From an uncultured Prevotella sp. (GTDB taxonomy: Bacteria > Bacteroidota > Bacteroidia > Bacteroidales > Bacteroidaceae), in contig USHV01000043.1 in assembly GCA_900554695.1 (NCBI GenBank), positions 1 to 13,074 on the forward strand: DNA of 13,074 nucleotides, given 5' to 3'. Shown here in pieces: positions 5,424 to 13,074 of the stretch. The first letter of the stretch is position 1; each line of letters begins with the position of its first letter. The translations under genes and the position numbers were made by a program. The notes below the pieces were generated by a model that saw only the letters and a program-made list of their open reading frames with translations, ran no database searches and had not been told where the DNA came from.

Positions 5424-7225
5424 TCATTTTATGTCAGGGAAGTACTTTTGCCATATGTCCCTGCGCAGATCCACAACAGTGAGCGAGGTGAACGACGCCT
5501 TGTATGTGGTGGTGTTTCCGTTGTCGGGCAACGTCATCAGAAAAGCATACTTTCCCGACAGCTCAGGAATTGTAGAGTCGTCGTAAACCACCTTGAATCT
5601 CCTTATCGAAGCATGGTTTGGCTCGCCCTCACTTGAGTTGTTGTCGCAGAAATATATGTACGCCACGTCGCCGTTGGCGTCGAACTCGGCTCCCCATATT
5701 GTCATCGCGTGGACTCCGGAATTGGGATTGGCGAATCCATATACGGAGAAACCGATGGCCTTGTGCTCCTTGAACGCCTTCTTCATATACAGATTGAAGT
5801 TCTCCTTCGACATGTTTTTGGTTTCCTCCGCTATGTTGTCGTTCTTGGAGAACACCTTGCTGAAGAATCCGTGGAAGCCGGCATTTTGAGGATAGATGTT
5901 ATTGTCGTTGCCGTTGACAAACCAGTTAGTGCCTCCACATTCCCAACCTCCGATGTTTCTGAACGAGGCCTTGAAGAAATTGAACACGGCACTGTGCTGC
6001 TGGTTGTCGGCCGTCATGCGGTGATACTCAGACGGTCGGCTCATGTAGTCATACTCAGGCCCGAAAGTCTTGTCATACGCATCTATGTATTCCTTGTTCT
6101 GTTCCATCCACCAGTGCAGCAGGTTCGAGGCCGTCGCAGCCCAACACAGGTTGCCGTCGCCGTCGTAGTCGAAGGTCTTGTTGCAGTCGTACCATCCGCA
6201 GCCTTCCTTCCAGGTGAGATACTGCTCCTCGTTCTGCATGGGCGGATAAAGGTCCTCGTAAGCCAGCCTGAACCACTCTCCGTCGGGGAAATCGGTCTTT
6301 GCCACCGGATAGGTCTTTATGTTCTCGCGTCCTGGAAAGTCTATGCCGTTCACGCCATACACCCATCTTGTCTGGTTGGCAAACTCGATGTCTACGCCGC
6401 CTTCGCCCATCTTCAGAGTCAGGTTGAGCGTTGTCTGTTTGCCGGCTTCAAAGGTGTTGATGTCCGATTTCAGCTCATACACAGCCGACTTGCCGCCTCC
6501 TCTGAAGCGTATCAGGCCCTCGCCGCTCTGGAACGGGCGCGCGTCCTGTGGCAGGATGATTATGGAGTAGGAGTCATCTCCCGTCTTATGAGGTTTTGCC
6601 ACACATATCCGGCACTGCCGTCCAGCGCCATGCTGCCGTCAGAAACAGCCATCGTGCCCTCTCCGCATGTCTTCACCTCGATGGTGAGATCATCCGGAAC
6701 AGAACCTTTCAGGTTGATTTTTATGCGGTGCATTGCGTGTCCGAACTGCATGTCGGCAGCCACGGCTCCCTCCTTCACGGTTGTGGTGGCGAAGAGAATG
6801 TCGGCAGAGTTGTGCCCTTCGGCAGTGCTTTGGTCGGTCGGCAGGCTGACAGTGCGCAGGCCATCGTTCCCGGTGTCGTGTGCCAGTATGGGATATATGG
6901 CCGAGAGCCGCAGCTCACCCGTGCCGTACTCGCTGCGCCGTAGTGCCGGCATCCATTGCGAACCTGAATACTGTAGCGTGGCATTGTGTGTCGTGCCGCC
7001 GCCGGTTATGCTCATCTCTATGCGGTCGCCGGGCTCGAAGCTGCCTTTCCCGTCATTGTCGGTTGCCGGACTCTTGAGTGCCCATGCGGCAGACCGCGAG
7101 CACCGGAGCGCGATTGTGCCGTCGTCACTGCCTAAAAAAGAATCGTCGATATCGCTGCACGAAGTCATCAGCATGATGCTTCCCGCAAAAATGGCAAGAA
7201 CTTTTCTGAAGTTTGTCATCATCAT
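5424..7225 (-). pseudogene. Fimbrillin-like lipoprotein fused to IdeS/Mac-type cysteine protease, frameshifted
   Basis: The intact product would be about 599 residues. The N-terminal part (7225 to about 6602) has a lipoprotein signal ending LMTSC and a fimbrillin-like domain (FEPGDRIEM near residue 63, FGHAMHRIKINLKG near 160). The frame then breaks at GTGTG near 6604-6600; removing one GT joins ...SAGYV to AKPHKTGDDSYS and restores the domain. The C-terminal part resembles streptococcal IdeS/Mac (peptidase C66), which cuts IgG at the hinge. WYDCNKTF is followed by LCWAATASNLLHWWMEQN, and HAMTIWGAEFDANGD follows later. Counted from the GTG at 6602, C153, H298, D320 and K142 fit the IdeS active-site Cys, His, Asp and Lys; the second IdeS Asp is N322 here. 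It should be a surface-anchored protease, but its substrate is not known. The second ORF (392 residues, GTG start) lacks a signal peptide by itself. Confidence 0.82.
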
Positions 7226-7382
7226 TTTTATATTATATTTGTAAAAAAACAGGCAGTCAGCCGACTCCCGTAATAATCAGAACAATCCACAATCATATAA
7301 TACTTATGCACGGACCGGAATATTTGTATTATTACATGACAGGTGTATATTCTGACAAATCGTCTCCGATATTTCAGGGGTG

Positions 7383-7413
7383 CAAAGATAATGCTTTTGT
7401 CTCACATGGCAAA
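7383..7413 (-). promoter_or_regulatory. Promoter of the fimbrillin/protease operon
   Basis: On the minus strand TTTG (7413-7410), 19 nt, then TATCTTTG (7390-7383) matches the Bacteroidetes promoter pattern exactly. The transcript would start near 7376, giving a leader of about 150 nt before the first ATG at 7225. The start region at 7219-7225 is three ATG codons in a row, and I chose the first. Confidence 0.65.
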
Positions 7414-7562
7414 CACTTGCGTGACGGCAATGGGGATGGGATGGAAAATGATGATGAGGAAACAGGATGTCGAAGATATATATGTTTTATTTGATGATGC
7501 AGAAATGCGTGGTAGGATTTCCTGTGGCTGTCGTACGTGTTCTGAGTACCGTATGTTGCTAA

Positions 7563-7580
7563 CGGAGAAATGTCTCTCCG
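7563..7580 (-). terminator. Weak hairpin downstream of the GNAT-nucleotidyltransferase gene
   Basis: CGGAGA (7563-7568) and TCTCCG (7575-7580) form a 6-bp stem 25 bp beyond the TAG stop of the upstream minus-strand gene. Only two T residues follow on the minus strand, so it is at best a weak terminator. The remaining 7226-7604 interval holds the promoter at 7383-7413 and no gene. Confidence 0.3.
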
Positions 7581-7604
7581 GTTTTATGGTTACGGCCTTT
7601 ACAG

Positions 7605-8828
7605 CTATGTATGTTGTTCCTTTGTCTCTTCAATCAGCGCTGAGCTCCACTCCAGCAGGTCGCGGCTCATGAGGTCGAACGCGTCGCCGTCGGTCATGGA
7701 ACCTGCGTGGCGGCCATGGTCGAGAATCCTTTTGTCGGCCGGCGTGGCTGCTTTGTCGAGTTCAGACATGGAGGCAACGTAATAGCCGGTCTTCATGAAG
7801 TGCTTCATGCGGACGGTGAAGCGTGCCGCCTTGTAGAGCGCGGCAAGTGCGTCAGAGCTGCGTGCGTGCAGGAAGTTGTGCGAGCAGGCATGATAAAGAT
7901 TGCACGCCCCGATGCGTACGGCGCGGCGTATGTCGGCATCGGTGAACAGACTATGCAGACACTCGAGCGAGCCAATGACGGGCCGCGTGTCAAGATACAG
8001 TTGCAGAAGGTCGGACCGTTCCCAACCCATCAGTTCGTCTTCGCCCGCCACAAATCCGCAGATCTGGCTGCTGCGGCTGTCGCTGTCGAGCATCCGGCGG
8101 TATGCGCACAGGTCGTCGAAACCGGCGTGGTCGAGTATCACCACCACGTCGATGTCGCTCTCCGTCGTTGCTTCGCCGCGGCCGTAACTGCCCTGCAGAC
8201 CTAAGAAGCGGAGCCTGTCGCCGAACAACTGTGTGAGTCTCTTGCGGAAAGAGGCGAGCCATCGGTTGATGTCGAAAGGCTCTTCGGCAATCTGTATGCT
8301 TTCGTGCCATTTCCCGGCGGTGAGCCTAAGGAAGTGCTCGGTGCGTATGTCTCCGAGTGGCGAAGGCTTTCCTTTCTCCGTGTGATGAAACACGAATCCG
8401 CATTTTTCCATCACTCGTCTCGACCGTGTGTTGCCTTCGTAGTGGCCGCACCACACTGCGCGCAGCCCCAATTCGTCGAAACAGCGTCGCAGTATGCGCC
8501 TTACGGCTTCCGGCGTGAGACCCTTTCCCCAATAGGGTACGCCGAGCCAATAGCCTATCTCGGCCTCTCCTTCGCCCATCTGTGCACTGTGCAGGCCGTC
8601 GCCATACATTATGCCGATACTGCCTATGGGCTCGCCTGTCTCTTTGAGCACCATGGCGTAGGTCTCCGGACCCGAAAGAACGGTGCGTATTATCTCGCGG
8701 CTGTTGTCCACAGACGTGTGTGGCGGCCATCCGGCAATAGGACCTACGGCCGGGTCAGAGGCATATTTGTAGAGCGCGGCGGCATCGTCGTCGTGCCATG
8801 GACGCAGTATGAGTCTTTGTGTTTCCAT
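7605..8828 (-). CDS. GNAT acetyltransferase fused to nucleotidyltransferase
   Basis: This 407-residue cytoplasmic protein has two catalytic modules. Residues 1-170 are a GNAT N-acetyltransferase of the RimJ/RimL-like type: RLILRPW at 5-11, the acetyl-CoA loop GVPYWGKGLTPEA at 96-108, and EGNTRSRRVMEKCGF at 131-145. Residues 185 to about 290 are a nucleotidyltransferase of the polymerase-beta fold: GSYGRG at 213-218, the catalytic SDID at 224-227, and a possible third acidic residue at D280. The remainder is helical (LYKAARFTVRMKHF near 331-344), like the helical partner domains that follow MNT or aminoglycoside nucleotidyltransferases. Either half could modify small molecules such as aminoglycosides, or proteins or RNA; no substrate can be assigned. 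It lies 59 bp downstream of the TfoX-N gene and is probably co-transcribed with it. Confidence 0.88.
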   Translation of the reverse strand: METQRLILRPWHDDDAAALYKYASDPAVGPIAGWPPHTSVDNSREIIRTVLSGPETYAMVLKETGEPIGSIGIMYGDGLHSAQMGEGEAEIGYWLGVPYWGKGLTPEAVRRILRRCFDELGLRAVWCGHYEGNTRSRRVMEKCGFVFHHTEKGKPSPLGDIRTEHFLRLTAGKWHESIQIAEEPFDINRWLASFRKRLTQLFGDRLRFLGLQGSYGRGEATTESDIDVVVILDHAGFDDLCAYRRMLDSDSRSSQICGFVAGEDELMGWERSDLLQLYLDTRPVIGSLECLHSLFTDADIRRAVRIGACNLYHACSHNFLHARSSDALAALYKAARFTVRMKHFMKTGYYVASMSELDKAATPADKRILDHGRHAGSMTDGDAFDLMSRDLLEWSSALIEETKEQHT

Positions 8829-8887
8829 AATGTTATGAGATGAAAATACGGTTTTGTTGTTACAGATGTAATATTCCGGTATGACGA

Positions 8888-9211
8888 TTACGCCTTTTTC
8901 TTCTTTTTCTTTTTAGGATAAGGCAGAGCCTTCTCCAGCGTGGCCACCACTCTCAGCAGTTGCTCCCGGTGCTCCACATCCAGTATGTAGTGCTCCTTCG
9001 CGCCGTTGTATGGCGTGCCACATTCTGCCTCTGCCATCATGTCTGCTATCTCGGGGATTTTCTTTATGTACGCTATGTCATCGCACACCAGCACTGCCGG
9101 CTTCTCATTGACATAAATCATATATTCGCCGAACATCTTGCGGTGGCGCACATTGCCCAGCTCTGAGAGTTGTGAACATACGAACTCTACAAATTCTATT
9201 GTGCTCGCCAT
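8888..9211 (-). CDS. TfoX/Sxy N-terminal domain protein
   Basis: This 107-residue protein matches the TfoX N-terminal domain, with the typical opening VRHRKMFGEYMIYVNEKPAV followed by YIKK, and GTPYNGAKEHYILD in the second half. In gammaproteobacteria the full-length Sxy/TfoX is a competence co-activator; stand-alone TfoX-N proteins of this size are common in other bacteria and their role is unclear. The chain ends in a run of seven lysines (PKKKKKKKA), which could favour nucleic acid contact or be a slippage-prone tail. It is first in a likely two-gene operon with the GNAT-nucleotidyltransferase. Confidence 0.85.
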   Translation of the reverse strand: MASTIEFVEFVCSQLSELGNVRHRKMFGEYMIYVNEKPAVLVCDDIAYIKKIPEIADMMAEAECGTPYNGAKEHYILDVEHREQLLRVVATLEKALPYPKKKKKKKA

Positions 9212-9331
9212 AGTGTGAATTGCGGTTTGAGGTCAGTTTTTATAAGGGATAGTGAAAGGCGAGTGCAATGACAAAGAGGAGAAACGAAGTTTTTCCGTAT
9301 TTGTCACTGCCGAACCACATCTTATATTTTA

Positions 9332-9363
9332 CAAAGATATGAAAATGTACTCAAAGCAGCAAG
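9332..9363 (-). promoter_or_regulatory. Promoter of the TfoX-N operon
   Basis: On the minus strand CTTG (9363-9360), 20 nt, then TATCTTTG (9339-9332) matches the Bacteroidetes pattern with one change in the -33 element. The leader before the ATG at 9211 would be about 115 nt. Confidence 0.5.
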
Positions 9364-9518
9364 CGGAAGTGAATTTTCGTGGTCTGCGCTGGCGCACAGC
9401 GTGGGTAATATGCAGATAAGGCGACAAGAGTGTTGAGTCGGACACGCAGGCAGATGTTTTCATAGTCCTTATGACCATCGCAGAACGTTGTTCCGATAAA
9501 GGCCTTTTCGCCTCAGAA

Positions 9519-9933
9519 CTGTATATTTATACGCTTTTGACGGTAAAATATTTTGACAAAAATTTTTCGCAAAATAAAAAAAAGCAGCCCGAAAGCTACC
9601 CCGTCGTGATGCGTGAAAAAGCCTTTTCCGCACCGGTTCTTTCTTCATCAAAACGCCGCAAAAAAACAGTGGTTTTGCGAAATGGGCTCTTTCGGCTTGC
9701 GAAATGCACCATATCAGGACACGAAATGCACCATATCGGGGCCTGAAAGAGCCTATATCGCAACCCGAAATGGGCTCTTTTGCAAACCCGTAAGTTCGTC
9801 TTCAGATTGCCATAAAGCGTAAACTGCTGTCTGTCAAGCAGATAACAAAACCCTTCAAAACTCGCGTATTTGCGACCGAAGGAGCAGTCGGACGAAAAAA
9901 CGCGCGTATTTTCGAATTATGCTGTATATTTAT
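9519..9933 (+). repeat. Composite repeat element, copy B
   Basis: This element is bracketed by an identical 12-bp direct repeat, CTGTATATTTAT, at 9519-9530 and 9922-9933. In plus orientation it has an AT-rich block (9549-9574) with TATTTTGACAAAA and TTTTCGCAAAA, the tandem 22-nt units (9677-9786), then a block (9861-9914) with CTCGCGTATTT, CCGAAGGA and TATTTTCG. Copy A carries the same blocks on the opposite strand about 8.7 kb away. Length between the direct repeats is 391 bp here and 403 bp in copy A. No coding potential is seen. A near copy of the direct repeat (CTGCATATTTAT at 9955-9966) weakens the case for a true target duplication. Confidence 0.6.
9677..9786 (+). repeat. Tandem 22-nt palindromic units, copy B
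   Basis: Five units start at 9677, 9699, 9721, 9743 and 9765, exactly 22 nt apart. The core is CGAAATG followed by either GGCTCTTT or CACCATAT. The first unit contains CGAAA and TTTCG arms (9678-9682, 9690-9694), and AAAGAGCC in unit 4 (9746-9753) pairs with GGCTCTTT in unit 5 (9773-9780). Units 2 and 3 share GAAATGCACCATATC exactly. Confidence 0.8.
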
Positions 9934-9969
9934 TCATTTCCTCATTCCGTTTTCTGCATATTTATGCAA
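9923..9969. promoter_or_regulatory. Two ARG-box-like palindromes
   Basis: TGTATATTTATTCA (9923-9936) matches 13 of 14 positions of the E. coli ARG-box core, and TGCATATTTATGCA (9956-9969) is a palindrome with perfect 6-bp arms matching 12 of 14. Their centres are 33 bp apart, unlike the 21 bp of tandem E. coli boxes, and no arginine gene is nearby, so regulator and target are unknown. Confidence 0.3.
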
Positions 9970-10516
9970 TGCCGTAACGGCCTTTCTTAATGCTGACAGA
10001 TAACCGTTGCGCATCGGTTTGGCGCATTGGGGAAGTTGCGGTTTGGCGTGTCCGGAAAACCGGTCGCGGTGGCGTAGCGCGGCGGTGGAAAGAGGCTTTA
10101 TTATCGTTGCGCGTGGCTGTCGGGATACGCCGTGTCGAGAGTTGTACCGGTTAATGCGATGCAGACGGCAGGTCAGTATCATCCCGGATGTCCGGGCCGG
10201 TGAGATGAACGGTTGGTTTTATGTAAATGGAATGACGTGTGTATATAAATATAATAATGTATATCATGCCGGTGGTCAGACGGCGGTGAATGGGCTTGTG
10301 TATGGTGCCGTCCGGTGTCGAAGATCCAGTCTTGAGTCGCCGGCAAACTGCGTTCATGGTGGTTTGTTCGGAAAACATGAGTCGGAAACGTGATTTAATG
10401 TTAACAGGTTGGATGTGTCTCTGATGAACAAGTGTATTGTTAATAAATGCTTTTATGCGCATTTGTAATGAAAATGGGGTAAAATATGGATTTTTTGATA
10501 AATAAATGTCATTTTT

Positions 10517-10533
10517 GTTTTACATTGTAAAAC
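10517..10533. promoter_or_regulatory. Operator-like palindrome
   Basis: GTTTTAC (10517-10523) and GTAAAAC (10527-10533) form a perfect 7-bp inverted repeat around ATT. It lies about 40 bp upstream of a possible promoter, a position suited to a dimeric regulator. A chance AT-rich palindrome is possible. Confidence 0.3.
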
Positions 10534-10571
10534 TTTTACGGTCAGATTAAAATATCTTAACCAAAATGCTT

Positions 10572-10599
10572 TTTGTTTATGAAAATTTGCTTACCTTTA
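10572..10599 (+). promoter_or_regulatory. Possible promoter of the choice-of-anchor-J gene
   Basis: TACCTTTA (10592-10599) is one base from the Bacteroidetes -7 pattern and TTTG lies at 10572-10575, but the 16-nt spacing is short. If used, it would give a leader of about 400 nt before the start at 11023. Confidence 0.35.
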
Positions 10600-11022
10600 C
10601 AACCATAAACCGGTTATCTGCAAAAAGACTAAAGGAAAAACAGAATAATGTGAACTGGCAGCATCAATAATATATCATTATTGCGTGATAAAATCGTAGT
10701 TTATTCATGTTATTATGGTATTGATAAGTTAAGAGAATATCCGGTTTGTCTTTCGGCAATATTTGATATGCTGTTCATTATTATTTTGTTGTGGGGAGTA
10801 TGAGGAGAGAAGGCCAGGCAATCTAATGTGGGTAATGTATGTCGTTTTCAGACATCACATGACGTTGTTAAGTATTATGCGAATCATGGTTGCTTACGTG
10901 TGGGCTTGTATGACGCATCACATGAGTGGTCGGAATTTTATATTGACGGATGATGATACGGATGCTTATTTTGTAGGAGAGAGATGAATGAAAATATAAA
11001 TCAACTTAATAAAATCATTTAT

Positions 11023-13071
11023 ATGAGAAGATTATTATTGTTAATTTTCGCATTTGTTTCCTTTGTGGGAATAAATGTCGGCAGGGCGCAAAGCGCGTTG
11101 CCGTATGAAATCAATTTCGGCGACAGCCAGGATGGCTGGTCGGCTGTGGACAACAGTACGACGCCGGGCACTACGTGGGAGTATAGGTCGCGTTGGGCTT
11201 ATATCCAGGGTGTCTATTATGGCAGTGTCATGATGGGTATGGACTACTCTTCGGAATGCAACGACTATTATGTGTCGCCTGCGTTCAATCTTGAGGCAGG
11301 AAAGACATACACCGTAGAGGTTAATGCTTGCTGCCAGCAGAATGGCAACGGCTGCAATGCCAGCTTGGAACTTGGTACGTCTGCCACAGACATGGGTACC
11401 TTCACAAAGCTTGCGGATGTGGCACAGAACGACAACTCGGAGTATCCGGCTGCACAGAGTGTATCGGTGACCGTGCCTGAAAGCGGCACATATTACTTCG
11501 CTTTCCACAATTCATCACCGCAGTTCAACTCAACAGTCTTCCTGTTCGAATTCAAGATTCGTGAGGAGGGTGGCTCTGTAGTTACTCCTGATGATCCGGT
11601 GAAAGAGACTCCTTACAGCGTGAATCTGCTTAACGACTACAGTGAATGGACTGCGGTCGATAACAACAAAGACTCACACACATGGACACCTATTACAGGC
11701 TTCGGACCGATGCTCGAGATGCCTTTGTCAGGACAGAACGATGACGACTACTTCTCTCCGCAGATAGTATTGAAGGGTGGAGTGACCTATAAGATAACTA
11801 CCGACGTGGCAGTACAGGACGAACCGAAGGGCTACGACGTCATAATGCTTACTCAGGGTACGGACAAGTCGCAGATGACTCCGATTAAACAGCTCAACCT
11901 TGTAAGCAGCGGCGAGAACAAGGAAGTGATTTATTTCACTCCTCAGACCGATGGCAATTATTACTTCTCATTCCATAACACATCGGCAAGCGGCGGCAAC
12001 ACGCTGCAGCTCTATTCTTTCGCAATAGAGGAGAACGTGGGCGAGATACCTTTGGAGACCGAGATTTTCTCAACCGACTTCACCGGTGCTGATCCGCTGA
12101 ACGGCTGGACTGTTGTCGATGCAAACGCTGACGGCGTGAAATGGGGAATGGTCGATGGTTACACCGGACCTTCTTATGACGGCAATGCAGCAATGGGTGC
12201 CGCAAACGACTGGCTCATCACTCCGGCTCTGAACATGGAGGCCGGCAGCGACTATCTGATAAGATACAACGTATCACAGGCTGGTGCGTTCGACAATGAC
12301 GTGCTCAACGTGAAGTGGGGAACAGCTCCTACAGCAGAGGGCATGACCAATACACTCGTTACGGAAACAATAGATCTGAACAGCGGCTCGGCTGATAAGG
12401 TAATCCGTCTGACTGCTGCCGAAACAACAACGGCATACATCGGATTCAACATCGCTACCGCAACTCCTAACGGTATCGTTTCCTTAAACAAGATATCCGT
12501 GACAAAGACCTCAAAGGCAACGCCTAAGAGTGTCGATAATCTCGACGTTACTTCAAGCTTCAGCAAGAAGAGTGTCACTTTGAGCTGGAAGAATCCGGCA
12601 TACGATACGACAGACGCTCCCATCCTGTCGCCGCTTAACATAGACATATATGAGAATGGTGTGAAGGTGGTTACACTCGAAAACCGCGAGGCAGGAGCTG
12701 CTGACACATATACATACAATCCTGAGAAGTTCGGCGGAATGGTGACATACAGAGTGGTTGCTTCTCTCAACGGAATGGAGTCTCTGCCTGCTGAAAAGGA
12801 AATAAACCTCGATGATGTTCAGGGCGAGACTGTTGCATTGAAGGAATTCACTACCGTTGCCGATTACAGCGATTGGGTTATCGAGAACAAGGACGGTGGC
12901 AACACATGGCAGCCTATCACTTATGATGACGGCGGTATGTCTGTCAGCAGAGGCAGCAAGGATGCACACAACGACTGGGCAATAACTTCGGGAGTTAGTC
13001 TGGATCCAAGTAAGAGATACATAACTCAAGTTTCGGATTTGGAATTCAAGCCGTTTGAGCATACTCTCTAA
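11023..13071 (+). CDS. Secreted choice-of-anchor-J / FN3 surface protein, truncated
   Basis: The start at 11023 is chosen because the protein then opens with a clean signal peptide (MRRLLLLIFAFVSFVGINVG, then RAQS). An in-frame ATG at 10984 behind an AGGAG would add 13 residues before it. The product is 682 residues. Three choice-of-anchor-J (cleaved adhesin-like) beta domains lie at about 26-189, 196-342 and 347-503; the first two share a YYFAFHN/YYFSFHN motif near their ends and the third has NDWLITPALNMEAG. A fibronectin III-like domain follows (about 503-600, KSVTLSWKNPAYD), and a fourth J domain starts near 604 (NDWAITSGVSLDPSKRY). That last domain breaks off after about 60 residues, when about 150 are expected, and is followed by 15-16 unrelated residues and TAA. 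No C-terminal type IX sorting domain is present. Such proteins are usually exported adhesins or glycan-binding surface proteins. Confidence 0.8.
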   Translation: MRRLLLLIFAFVSFVGINVGRAQSALPYEINFGDSQDGWSAVDNSTTPGTTWEYRSRWAYIQGVYYGSVMMGMDYSSECNDYYVSPAFNLEAGKTYTVEVNACCQQNGNGCNASLELGTSATDMGTFTKLADVAQNDNSEYPAAQSVSVTVPESGTYYFAFHNSSPQFNSTVFLFEFKIREEGGSVVTPDDPVKETPYSVNLLNDYSEWTAVDNNKDSHTWTPITGFGPMLEMPLSGQNDDDYFSPQIVLKGGVTYKITTDVAVQDEPKGYDVIMLTQGTDKSQMTPIKQLNLVSSGENKEVIYFTPQTDGNYYFSFHNTSASGGNTLQLYSFAIEENVGEIPLETEIFSTDFTGADPLNGWTVVDANADGVKWGMVDGYTGPSYDGNAAMGAANDWLITPALNMEAGSDYLIRYNVSQAGAFDNDVLNVKWGTAPTAEGMTNTLVTETIDLNSGSADKVIRLTAAETTTAYIGFNIATATPNGIVSLNKISVTKTSKATPKSVDNLDVTSSFSKKSVTLSWKNPAYDTTDAPILSPLNIDIYENGVKVVTLENREAGAADTYTYNPEKFGGMVTYRVVASLNGMESLPAEKEINLDDVQGETVALKEFTTVADYSDWVIENKDGGNTWQPITYDDGGMSVSRGSKDAHNDWAITSGVSLDPSKRYITQVSDLEFKPFEHTL

Positions 13072-13074
13072 GTG

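Larger units (their letters stand above)
9212..10980. other. 1.8-kb region without a convincing gene
   Basis: ORFs here (the largest 128 codons, at 10007-10393) have no recognisable family, and those overlapping element B are made of its repeat units. The stretch contains the TfoX-N promoter (9332-9363), composite element B (about 9519-9933), ARG-box-like palindromes (9923-9969), a repeated CGGTTTGGCG (10015-10024 and 10039-10048), an operator-like palindrome (10517-10533) and a possible promoter (10572-10599). From about 10050 to 10500 I see no further structure. Confidence 0.6.

Noticed and set aside
5709..7244. 511-codon plus-strand ORF
   Set aside because: It is the antisense shadow of the protease and fimbrillin-like genes, whose motifs and promoter are on the minus strand.
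9471..9822. Overlapping ORFs of 69-91 codons
   Set aside because: They run through the tandem units of element B in different frames and match no protein family.
10007..10393. 128-codon ORF
   Set aside because: It has no family resemblance, no promoter of the expected type nearby, and an amino acid mix rich in Arg, Gly and Cys typical of chance ORFs.
10763..10987. 74-codon ORF ending in an ATGA overlap with an in-frame upstream start of the J-domain gene
   Set aside because: It needs a TTG start, has no recognisable family, and the signal peptide favours the start at 11023. A translated upstream ORF cannot be fully excluded.

Overview
The window looks like a chromosomal accessory region of a Bacteroidales bacterium, most likely Prevotella/Segatella-like. 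The reasons are promoters of the Bacteroidetes type (TTTG, 19-20 nt, TAnnTTTG), fimbrillin-like lipoproteins, a choice-of-anchor-J surface protein, and a LysO exporter split into two genes. No taxonomic search was possible.

Layout. (1) 1-572: a type I-C-like CRISPR array of 8 repeats and 7 spacers, read left to right. It has a leader stub at the left edge and a decayed last repeat; no cas genes are in the window. (2) 573-1633: no genes. This stretch holds a hairpin, a composite repeat element (element A, about 770-1198) and three decayed CRISPR repeats still at spacer-sized intervals. (3) 1658-3031 (-): a MATE efflux pump. (4) 3054-4396 (+): a promoter, a 36-codon arginine-rich small ORF, hairpins, a two-gene LysO-type exporter and a strong terminator. 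(5) 4443-7225 (-): a surface lipoprotein operon with two genes, both broken. The upstream gene joins a fimbrillin-like region to an IdeS/Mac-type cysteine protease and carries a frameshift. The downstream gene is a fimbrillin-like lipoprotein with an in-frame TAG. (6) 7605-9211 (-): a TfoX-N protein followed by a GNAT acetyltransferase fused to a nucleotidyltransferase. (7) 9212-10980: about 1.8 kb without a convincing gene, containing a second copy of the composite element (element B, about 9519-9933), ARG-box-like palindromes and a putative promoter. (8) 11023-13071 (+): a secreted multidomain choice-of-anchor-J protein that stops abruptly at the window edge.

The most unusual signal is the pair of composite elements A and B. 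Each is about 0.4 kb, contains tandem 22-nt imperfectly palindromic units, shares flanking blocks in the same order when one copy is inverted, and is bracketed by its own 12-13 bp direct repeat. This suggests an undescribed non-autonomous mobile or regulatory repeat family. Second are the IdeS-type protease on a fimbrillin-like lipoprotein scaffold, the fossil CRISPR array, and the leader-peptide arrangement ahead of the LysO genes.
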